Shown here: in pieces, positions 1 through 6,067 of the stretch | Numbering within the stretch: the stretch's first letter is position 1 | Layout: every line of letters begins with the position of its first letter | DNA from: Pseudomonadales bacterium | Lineage (GTDB): Bacteria; Pseudomonadota; Gammaproteobacteria; Pseudomonadales; IMCC2047 | DNA: 17,295 nt | Assembly (NCBI GenBank): GCA_021736745.1 | Contig: JAIPFG010000024.1 | Coordinates: forward strand, 1-17,295 | Direction: 5' to 3' | Notes under the pieces: generated by a model | The model's database searches: none | Told to the model about the DNA's origin: nothing | Seen by the model: the letters and a program-made list of their open reading frames with translations, nothing else | Translations under genes and position numbers: made by a program

Positions 1-412
1 TAGAGCGTACCTGCACAACGCCAGGCAGCTTGAAAACGAAGTCCTTAAGAAAATGATCGTAAGAGGATACATCGGGAACCGCCACCTTGAGCAGGTAATC
101 GGCGTCGCCCATGCTGGCGTAGCATTCCAGAACTTCGGGACATTTTTTTACAGCTGATTCGAATTCGCTGAGGCGTGATTCATTACGTTGATCGATTGTC
201 ACATGGGCAAAAGCAGTTTCGCGAATGCCGACCAACTGAGGGTCGAGAATGGCAACACAACGCTGGATGACACCACTTTGGTTGAGGTCGTTTAGCCTGC
301 GCCAACAAGGTGTGGACGATAATCCGACGCGCTCTGAAAGTTCTTGGTTAGTGAGCCTGCCGTTTTCCTGGAGCGCTTGCATAATGCGCCATTCATATTT
401 ATCAAATTTCAT
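1..412 (-). CDS. Lrp/AsnC-family transcriptional regulator (3' end missing)
   Basis: The 137 visible residues have the layout of a feast/famine (Lrp/AsnC) regulator. An N-terminal helix-turn-helix covers about residues 5-55, with TNQELSERVGLS followed by the recognition-helix segment STPCWRRLNDL. A RAM-type ligand-binding and oligomerisation domain starts near residue 65; the stretch MGDADYLLKV (101-110) and the ending LPGVVQVRS are typical of it. Family members are about 150-165 residues, so roughly 15-25 residues lie beyond the left edge. The ATG at 412-410 is chosen because a GGAGG ribosome-binding site sits about 8 bases upstream and the protein begins as the family does. The gene is divergent from an amino-acid transporter, and such regulators often control the adjacent transport gene; that link is inference. 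The effector amino acid cannot be told from the sequence. Confidence 0.93.
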   Translation of the reverse strand, partial: MKFDKYEWRIMQALQENGRLTNQELSERVGLSSTPCWRRLNDLNQSGVIQRCVAILDPQLVGIRETAFAHVTIDQRNESRLSEFESAVKKCPEVLECYASMGDADYLLKVAVPDVSSYDHFLKDFVFKLPGVVQVRS

Positions 413-458
413 CGGGCCGCCTCCAAAATTTCATCATAAGATGATTTTAAAGTTTATG

Positions 459-492
459 ATTATTCTCTTAAATCATCATTATTGAGAATAAT
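459..492. promoter_or_regulatory. Inverted repeat, candidate Lrp-family operator
   Basis: A perfect 9-base inverted repeat, ATTATTCTC (459-467) and GAGAATAAT (484-492), is separated by 16 bases in very AT-rich DNA between the divergent regulator and transporter genes. A smaller repeat, ATCAT-AAG-ATGAT (433-445), lies between it and the regulator start. The position and AT-rich dyad fit an operator for the adjacent Lrp-type protein. The match to the E. coli Lrp consensus is only partial, so the assignment is inference. Confidence 0.4.
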
Positions 493-570
493 TTTAGCGG
501 ATATGTCGGTTAGATGGAAATATCAGTGAGCTTTCTCTCTTTTGTGTCTGTTAAAATAACCTGCTTTCGT

Positions 571-582
571 ATCAATATTGAT
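571..582. promoter_or_regulatory. 12-bp palindrome upstream of the transporter gene
   Basis: ATCAATATTGAT is a perfect 12-base palindrome about 110 bases before the transporter start. Its right half contains TTGAT, and the same pentamer recurs on the same strand at 604-608, 612-616 and 652-656. This could be an operator with additional half-sites for a dimeric regulator. No specific regulator can be named. Confidence 0.3.
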
Positions 583-611
583 TATATTGGCTTAAAGAAT
601 GAATTGATCAG

Positions 612-641
612 TTGATTTGGCGCTGACTAGGGCGCTATGCT
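612..641 (+). promoter_or_regulatory. Candidate sigma-70 promoter for the transporter gene
   Basis: TTGATT (612-617) and TATGCT (636-641) are separated by 18 bases and resemble -35 and -10 elements. Transcription would start near 648, giving a leader of about 42 bases before the ATG at 690. The match is moderate and was found by eye only. Confidence 0.35.
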
Positions 642-689
642 TTTACAAGGGTTGATCGATACCGTCTCTATAAAAGGAGAACTATAACA

Positions 690-2039
690 ATGACGGCAAG
701 GGGAGAATTTAGCTCGAAGTTTGGTTTTATCTTAGCGGCTTCGGGATCGGCTGTCGGATTGGGAAATATTTGGGGTTTCCCAACACAGGCTGCCAGTAAC
801 GGCGGCGCTGCATTTTTACTCGTCTACCTGGTGTTGGCCTTTTGTTTGGCATACCCGGCATTAATGGCTGAATTAATTATTGGCCGTCATGCAAAATCCA
901 ATGCCGTCAATGCGTTGCGCTTAATTTCCAATAATCGATTTTCCTACTATATCGGATCCCTGACTGGTTTTATTGGCATTATCACGGCCAGTTTGATTTT
1001 AAGTTTTTATGCCCTCGTTGCAGGCTGGATGGTCTGCTATTTTCTGGCCCCTTTAGCGGAATTGGCGGGTTTCCAAAGCGTGGCCGATTGGCTGACGGAA
1101 TTTGGGCTCTACCGTAATATCGTCTTTATTCTGGTCTTTATGTTATTAACGGTAGCCATTATTAGTGGTGGTGTTAAGGACGGTATCGAAAAATGGTCAA
1201 CCCGGTTAATGCCTGCGCTGCTCGGATTGCTATTTCTCCTGATTGCCTATGTCATGACATTGGATGGTGCAATGGAAGGCGTTAAGGCCTACTTATGGCC
1301 CGATTTTAGTCGGGCGGTGGATTTGAAATTGATTGTCAGTGCGATGGGGCAGGCATTTTTCTCGCTCTCTTTAGGCGTGGGCACGATGCTGATTTATGGC
1401 TCCTATATTAGCCAAAAGGAAAACCTCTCTTATCTTGGTCGCATGGTGACTTTTGTGGATATCGGTATTGCCGTTATGGCGGGGATGCTGATTTTACCCG
1501 CTATGTATGTCGCCCAGCATAACGGTGTGGAGATTTTTGATGCGGCAGGCCGCCTGATTTCTGAAGATACGTTAATTTTTGCTGTGTTGCCCGCGCTATT
1601 CGATACGATGGGTGTAACCGGTATTTTTATTTCGGCCGCTTTTTTTATTTTAATGAGTATTGCTGCATTAACCTCTTCAATTTCGATGTTGGAAGTGCCG
1701 GTGGCCTACGCGGTAGAGAATCATGCGATTGATCGTAAACGCGCTGCCCAGGTTATCGGTCTGCTGATTGCGTTAATTAGCGTCACTATCGCCTTTAATT
1801 TTAACACCCTGTTTGGGCTGACCATTAGTGCGACTACCCGCTTCGCGCAACCGCTTTTAGGATTAATGCTCTGTGTTTTTGCCGGCTGGATTTGGCAGCG
1901 AAATAAAGTCTTGGCGGAAATTAAAGCGGGTTATCCTAAAGTGGAACAGAGCTTGTTTTGGAAAATTTGGCCTTCCTACGTCCGCTATGTTTGTCCGGTG
2001 GCTATCCTGACAGTCATGGCGCAAGTGGTCTTTTCCTAA
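690..2039 (+). CDS. Sodium-dependent amino-acid transporter, NSS (SNF) family
   Basis: This 449-residue inner-membrane protein has the LeuT-type NSS signature in its first two helices: SAVGLGNIWGFP (20-31), then NGGAAFLLVYL and a long TM2 ending in ELIIGRH. About eleven hydrophobic helices can be picked out, and the length suits bacterial NSS carriers, which use the sodium gradient to import amino acids or related compounds. Arg4, just before TM1, matches the cytoplasmic-gate arginine of the family. The residue usually found as Arg in N-x-x-R-F-P, part of the outer gate in LeuT, is Gly29 here. The ATG at 690 has AGGAG about 10 bases upstream. The neighbours (an Lrp-type regulator, trpBA) suggest an amino-acid substrate, possibly aromatic or serine-like. 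That is inference, and the substrate is unknown. Confidence 0.92.
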   Translation: MTARGEFSSKFGFILAASGSAVGLGNIWGFPTQAASNGGAAFLLVYLVLAFCLAYPALMAELIIGRHAKSNAVNALRLISNNRFSYYIGSLTGFIGIITASLILSFYALVAGWMVCYFLAPLAELAGFQSVADWLTEFGLYRNIVFILVFMLLTVAIISGGVKDGIEKWSTRLMPALLGLLFLLIAYVMTLDGAMEGVKAYLWPDFSRAVDLKLIVSAMGQAFFSLSLGVGTMLIYGSYISQKENLSYLGRMVTFVDIGIAVMAGMLILPAMYVAQHNGVEIFDAAGRLISEDTLIFAVLPALFDTMGVTGIFISAAFFILMSIAALTSSISMLEVPVAYAVENHAIDRKRAAQVIGLLIALISVTIAFNFNTLFGLTISATTRFAQPLLGLMLCVFAGWIWQRNKVLAEIKAGYPKVEQSLFWKIWPSYVRYVCPVAILTVMAQVVFS

Positions 2040-2210
2040 AGTGGGGTGTCGGGGGTTTGTTCAGTGGCTTCCCGAACATTCTCGCCCTCTCAATAGACTT
2101 TTCAGTTAGGGCGTTAACCCCAACTACCGGATTTGCTGTTCTTGTTTTTTTGCACTTATCCGTTAAGCTACCCTCCTTCTATGTAATGTTAAAACCTTCG
2201 CAGGTAAGTT

Positions 2211-3461
2211 ATGAATTTGTTCGATTTTGAAGCGGGGCGGGAAGGCTACTATGGCCAGTACGGCGGGGCGTTTGTGCCCGAAATTATTACCTCAACAATA
2301 AAAGAGCTGCGTGATTGTTTTCAGGAGTGTCTTCAGGACCCTGGGTTTTGGACGGAATTTGAGCAGCTGATGCATGAATATTCCGGTCGCCCCACCCCGG
2401 TCACTTATCTGGCGAACCTGTCGAAAAAACTGGGCGGCGCCCAAATCTATGTGAAGCGTGAAGACTTGAATCATACCGGTTCGCATAAAATTAATAATGT
2501 GATGGGCCAGGGCTTGTTAGCCAAGCGTTTGGGCAAACCACGTGTCATTGCTGAAACCGGTGCCGGTCAACATGGTTTTGCGACGGCGACGATGGCTGCC
2601 AAGTTTGGCTTTGAATGCAAAATTTATATGGGCGAAGTGGATGTCTTGCGTCAGCGACCGAATGTGTTCTGGATGGAAAACCTCGGTGCCGAGGTGGTGG
2701 CGGTTAAGGACGGGCAACGCACATTAAAAGACGCGATTAATGAATGCATGCGTGACTGGGTAGCGAATATGGATACCACCCATTATGTGTTAGGCACAGC
2801 TTGTGGCCCACATCCTTTCCCGGAGATCGTCAGTTATTTTCAATCGATTATCGGCAAAGAAGCAAACAAGCAAATTCAAGCACAGGCTGGTCGTTTGCCT
2901 GATCGCGTTTATGCCTGTGTCGGCGGCGGTTCTAATGCGATGGGCATTTTTCAAGGATTTTTGGATGATGAAGAGGTCGAGCTCATTGGCTGTGAAGCCG
3001 GAGGCACAGGGACCGGAATAGGGCATCATGCGGCGCGTCTGGCTTATCCGGATGCTTCTGTTGGTGTAGCTCAGGGTTATAAGACCCTTTTCCTGCAAGA
3101 TGCTGACGGCAATATGCTGGAAACAGAATCGGTAGCGGCGGGATTGGATTATATTGGTGTAAGCCCAATTTTGGCCTATTTAGCAGAGCAGGGGCGGGTA
3201 CGGTTTGCCGCTGCAACGAATGACGAAGTCACAGAAGCTTTGCGTTTGGTGATGGCAACGGAAGGTTTAATACCGGCATTAGAAAGCACCCATGCTTATG
3301 CCCGAGCTATTGCTGAAGCCCCGGCCATGGCTAAAGATGAAATCATTCTGATTAACCAGTCTGGACGTGGTGACAAGGATATTTTCACTGTGGCGGATGC
3401 CTTGGATGATGACCACTGGAAGTCCTTTATTAGAGCTAAGGCGATTGAATATGGATCCTAA
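2211..3461 (+). CDS. trpB: Tryptophan synthase beta subunit (divergent TrpB)
   Basis: A PLP enzyme that condenses indole with L-serine to make tryptophan, normally in an alpha2beta2 complex with TrpA. Landmarks in its 416 residues are YGGAFVPE (17-24), the PLP lysine K93 in LNHTGSHKINN, the catalytic glutamate E115 in AETGAGQHG, the phosphate loop GGGSNA (238-243), D313 in GLDY, E358 in PALESTH, and S384 in NQSGRGDKD. All expected catalytic positions are kept. Several flanking residues are unusual: HTGSHK for HTGAHK, NQSGRG for NLSGRG, SPILAYL for the common GPEHSYL, and an RQRPNVFWM segment. An in-frame stop at 2205-2207 makes 2211 the first possible start; the upstream AGG is a weak ribosome-binding site. 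The 171 bases before it show no clear terminator or Trp-rich leader peptide. The 3' end overlaps trpA by 11 bases. Confidence 0.95.
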   Translation: MNLFDFEAGREGYYGQYGGAFVPEIITSTIKELRDCFQECLQDPGFWTEFEQLMHEYSGRPTPVTYLANLSKKLGGAQIYVKREDLNHTGSHKINNVMGQGLLAKRLGKPRVIAETGAGQHGFATATMAAKFGFECKIYMGEVDVLRQRPNVFWMENLGAEVVAVKDGQRTLKDAINECMRDWVANMDTTHYVLGTACGPHPFPEIVSYFQSIIGKEANKQIQAQAGRLPDRVYACVGGGSNAMGIFQGFLDDEEVELIGCEAGGTGTGIGHHAARLAYPDASVGVAQGYKTLFLQDADGNMLETESVAAGLDYIGVSPILAYLAEQGRVRFAAATNDEVTEALRLVMATEGLIPALESTHAYARAIAEAPAMAKDEIILINQSGRGDKDIFTVADALDDDHWKSFIRAKAIEYGS

Positions 3462-4230
3462 GGCGACTATTGCACAAGGCAAACAAACCAAGTCACCGTT
3501 GGTGATGACACATGTTGTCTGCGGTTATCCTTCTTTTGAAGCTAATCTCAAAGAACTCGAAATCATGAATGATTTTGGCGTTGACTTTGTGGAGCTCCAA
3601 TTCCCTTTTAGTGAGCCGTCGGCAGATGGCCCTTTGTTCGTTAAAGCGAACCAAGTTTCCCTTGAGCAAGGCACTACGGTGGCTGATTGTTTCGATTTTA
3701 TGCGCCAGGTAACGGCACGCTTTGATTTTAAAGTATTGATGATGGGTTATTACAATACTGTGTTCAAAATGGGGCATGCACGTTTTGTTCAGCAATTGAA
3801 AGACGCAGGGGGTTATGGCTACATATTGCCTGATTTGCCTATTGAGGAAGCGGGAGAACTGCATGCTTTATCAAAGGCTGAAGGACTCACGCCCATCATG
3901 CTCATGACACCCACTAATAGCGATGAACGGCTGGCTCAATTGGCCGCAGTAGCTGCGGGGTTTGTTTATGTTGTTGCGCGCAAAGGCGTCACGGGCAGCA
4001 AGACACAAATGTCGAATGAAGTGGCACTATTTTTAAGCCGATGTCGAAAATTTACCGATCTGCCGTTAGGTGTAGGCTTTGGGGTGAGTGCGAAGGAAGA
4101 TATTGATTTTATCCGCGAACATGGGGATATCGCTATTATCGGTACGGCAGCGCTCAAAGCGTGGGAAGCGGGTGGTGAAGAGAGCTTAAGAGATTTTTTT
4201 GATCAATTGGGGATTCAGTCGTTTGGGTAG
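3451..4230 (+). CDS. trpA: Tryptophan synthase alpha subunit (divergent TrpA)
   Basis: TrpA cleaves indole-3-glycerol phosphate to indole and glyceraldehyde-3-phosphate and passes indole to TrpB. This 259-residue TIM-barrel protein keeps both catalytic acids, E48 (VELQFPF) and D59 (SADGP), with the expected spacing of 11. It also keeps the RKGVTG phosphate-loop segment and a GFGVS...GTAA end similar to GFGIS...GSA. The usual ELGIPFSDPLADGP reads ELQFPFSEPSADGP here. The ATG at 3451 is preferred over in-frame starts deeper inside trpB because the product then has normal family length and begins 11 bases before the trpB stop, which fits translational coupling. AAGG lies about 12 bases upstream. 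No accD or folC follows; the next gene, rimO, is convergent. Confidence 0.94.
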   Translation: MDPKATIAQGKQTKSPLVMTHVVCGYPSFEANLKELEIMNDFGVDFVELQFPFSEPSADGPLFVKANQVSLEQGTTVADCFDFMRQVTARFDFKVLMMGYYNTVFKMGHARFVQQLKDAGGYGYILPDLPIEEAGELHALSKAEGLTPIMLMTPTNSDERLAQLAAVAAGFVYVVARKGVTGSKTQMSNEVALFLSRCRKFTDLPLGVGFGVSAKEDIDFIREHGDIAIIGTAALKAWEAGGEESLRDFFDQLGIQSFG

Positions 4231-4303
4231 AATGTGTTATTAATGATAAGGGCAGTCATACGTTGCTTTGATAAGGGCGAATGAAAACCTTTGGGGTCAA
4301 TGG

Positions 4304-4331
4304 CTAACATTCCAGGAGCCACCCTGGTTAG
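4304..4331. terminator. Candidate bidirectional hairpin between convergent trpA and rimO
   Basis: CCAGG (4312-4316) and CCTGG (4323-4327) form a 5-bp stem with a 6-base loop. CTAA (4304-4307) and TTAG (4328-4331) can extend it across a four-base bulge. It sits in the 111-base gap between two converging genes, where a terminator is expected. Only a short, interrupted T-rich stretch follows on either strand, so the call is weak. Confidence 0.3.
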
Positions 4332-4341
4332 TAGCCTCTTT

Positions 4342-5682
4342 CTAAAGAATTTTGAGTGGCTGCGCATCGTTCGGCTGTGCCCAAAGATCATACTCATCGG
4401 CATCAGTGATGGTTGCATTCACTATTTCCCCTGGTTTAAGGTAAGTAGCATTATCTAAAAACACCAAGCCATCAATTTCCGGCGCATCGGCGTAACTTCG
4501 ACCGACAGCCCCTTCTGCCGTCACTTCATCAATGAGGACGTCCACCGAGCGGCTAATTTTTTGTTGTAACTTATTGGCGCTGATCTGCTGTTGGGTCTGC
4601 ATGAAGCGTTCCCAGCGTTCTTTCTTGATATCATCAGGTACGGGGTTTGCTAATTCATTGGCTTTAGCGCCGGCAACGGGCGAATATTCAAAACAGCCGA
4701 CCCGGTCCAACTGAGCCGTTTCCAGCCAGTCCAACAGGACTTGAAAGTCTGCTTCCGTTTCTCCGGGAAAGCCAACAATAAAAGTACTGCGGATACTGAG
4801 GTCAGGACAAATCTCACGCCAGCGCTGAATCTGATCTAGGGTGTTTTCAGCATTGCCCGGACGCTTCATCGCTTTCAATATCCGCGGGCTGGCATGCTGA
4901 AAGGGGATGTCCAGATAGGGCAAAATTTTACCCTCTGCCATCAGCGGAATAATATTATCCACATGTGGGTAGGGGTAAACATAGTGTAGTCGTACCCAAA
5001 TCCCCAGTTCGCCTAACGCATGGCATAAACCGGACATTCGTGTTTCATATTCTTGCGTACGCCAGTTTCGGGGTTGATATTTTAAGTCCAGGCCGTAGGC
5101 ACTGGTATCTTGCGAGATGACTAACAGTTCTTTTACGCCTGCTTTAACCAAGCCCTCAGCTTCTTGCATCACCTCATCAATTGGTCGGCTAACCAGATCG
5201 CCCCGCATGGAAGGAATAATACAAAAACTACAACGGTGGTTACAGCCTTCCGAAATTTTAAGATAAGCGTAGTGCTTCGGCGTTAGTTTAATGCCCTGAG
5301 GCGGCACCAAGTCAGTAAACGGATCATGTGGTTGTTGGATGGGCGCATATTGATGAACCGCATTCACCACCTGCGCATATTGCTGGGGCCCTGAGACGCT
5401 CAAGACCTGAGGGTGCATTGCTCGAATAGTGGACTCATCCACGCCCATGCAGCCGGTCACAATCACTTTGCCGTTTTCGGTAATGGCTTCACCGATAGCA
5501 TCCAGTGATTCCTGTTTCGCACTATCGATAAAGCCACAGGTATTGACGACCACCAGATCGGCATTCTGATAGTCGGAAACCAGGTCGTAATGTTCAGTAC
5601 GCAGCTGGGTCAGAATACGTTCTGAATCAACCAATGCCTTGGGGCAACCAAGGCTGACGAAACCGATTTTTGGGTTGGGCAT
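4342..5682 (-). CDS. rimO: Ribosomal protein uS12 methylthiotransferase RimO
   Basis: RimO is a cytoplasmic radical-SAM enzyme that adds a methylthio group to the conserved aspartate of ribosomal protein S12. Its 446 residues match the family length. The N-terminal UPF0004 domain has three cluster cysteines, C13 (SLGCPKALVDSE), C49 (NTCGFIDSA) and C78 (TGCMG). The radical-SAM cluster motif is C147-x3-C151-x2-C154 (CNHRCSFC), followed by IIPSMRG. PFQHAS, MKRPGN and IVGFPGETEADF are typical of the family. The C-terminal TRAM domain covers roughly the last 65 residues. The start at 5682 has GGAAG about 9 bases upstream. The gene lies 118 bases downstream of the fhlB-like gene on the same strand and may be co-transcribed, although the functions are unrelated. 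Confidence 0.97.
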   Translation of the reverse strand: MPNPKIGFVSLGCPKALVDSERILTQLRTEHYDLVSDYQNADLVVVNTCGFIDSAKQESLDAIGEAITENGKVIVTGCMGVDESTIRAMHPQVLSVSGPQQYAQVVNAVHQYAPIQQPHDPFTDLVPPQGIKLTPKHYAYLKISEGCNHRCSFCIIPSMRGDLVSRPIDEVMQEAEGLVKAGVKELLVISQDTSAYGLDLKYQPRNWRTQEYETRMSGLCHALGELGIWVRLHYVYPYPHVDNIIPLMAEGKILPYLDIPFQHASPRILKAMKRPGNAENTLDQIQRWREICPDLSIRSTFIVGFPGETEADFQVLLDWLETAQLDRVGCFEYSPVAGAKANELANPVPDDIKKERWERFMQTQQQISANKLQQKISRSVDVLIDEVTAEGAVGRSYADAPEIDGLVFLDNATYLKPGEIVNATITDADEYDLWAQPNDAQPLKIL

Positions 5683-5772
5683 GGGTGTTACTTCCGATAA
5701 AGCTGAGTGCCGATTTGAGCGCGGCGAATGAACAATTGGGGAGTGAATTCTACAGCAGACACAGAAATTGCG

Positions 5773-5787
5773 CGATAGTAATTATCG
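5773..5787 (-). terminator. Weak hairpin between fhlB-like gene and rimO
   Basis: CGATA (5773-5777) and TATCG (5783-5787) are perfect complements around a 5-base loop, 14 bases past the stop of the fhlB-like gene. On the transcribed strand it is followed by CGCAATTTCTG rather than a clean U-tract. It could attenuate read-through into rimO or be incidental. Confidence 0.2.
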
Positions 5788-5800
5788 GTTTCATCGACTG

Positions 5801-6067
5801 TTAAGCTTTCGGCCTTTTTCCCTGTATGTAATAGGCAAAAGCAATAATTTCGGCAATGGACAGGTAGAGCGCTTCGGGAATGGACTCGCCTAAATCCAGT
5901 GTGGCTAACACGTTCACCAGTTCGGCGTTTTCATACAACGGAATGCCATATTCACGTGCCAGGGCAATAATTTGTTCCGCAACATCATGCTGTCCGCTGG
6001 CGCTGACGACAGGGGGATTGTCGCCGTCATAAAATAGTGCAACGGCTTTTTGTGGTTGTTTGCTCAT
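5801..6067 (-). CDS. Stand-alone FlhB C-terminal-domain protein (FhlB/YlqH type)
   Basis: This 88-residue soluble protein matches the cytoplasmic C-terminal domain of the flagellar export-switch protein FlhB: KAVALFYDG (7-15), then AEQIIALAREYGIPLYENAELV (30-51), LGESIPEALY and an IAEIIAFAYYI end. FlhB's self-cleaving NPTH motif is absent; the equivalent place reads DGDNPPVV. There are no membrane segments. The ATG at 6067 is chosen because it overlaps the TGA of the fliK-like gene as ATGA and has a purine-rich GGTGG upstream; a start further up would lie well inside the neighbour. In flagellar export FlhB-C meets the FliK C-terminus, so tight coupling to a FliK-like gene suggests that the two products interact. 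That interaction is inferred, and a role outside classical hook-length control is possible. Confidence 0.9.
   Translation of the reverse strand: MSKQPQKAVALFYDGDNPPVVSASGQHDVAEQIIALAREYGIPLYENAELVNVLATLDLGESIPEALYLSIAEIIAFAYYIQGKRPKA

Noticed and set aside
249..485. Plus-strand open frame opposite the Lrp-type gene
   Set aside because: The opposite strand encodes an unmistakable helix-turn-helix regulator with a good ribosome-binding site, and this frame runs into the intergenic AT-rich region.
2040..2210. Possible tryptophan attenuator before trpB
   Set aside because: No leader peptide with tandem Trp codons is present. The only short frame, ATG at 2186 ending at 2230, has no Trp. A GTTAGGG/CCCCAAC stem exists but has a mismatch and no adjacent T-run.
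1958..2230. Open frame spanning the transporter end and trpB start
   Set aside because: It lies out of frame inside two well-supported genes, its product resembles nothing known, and most of its length overlaps the transporter gene or an AT-rich gap.
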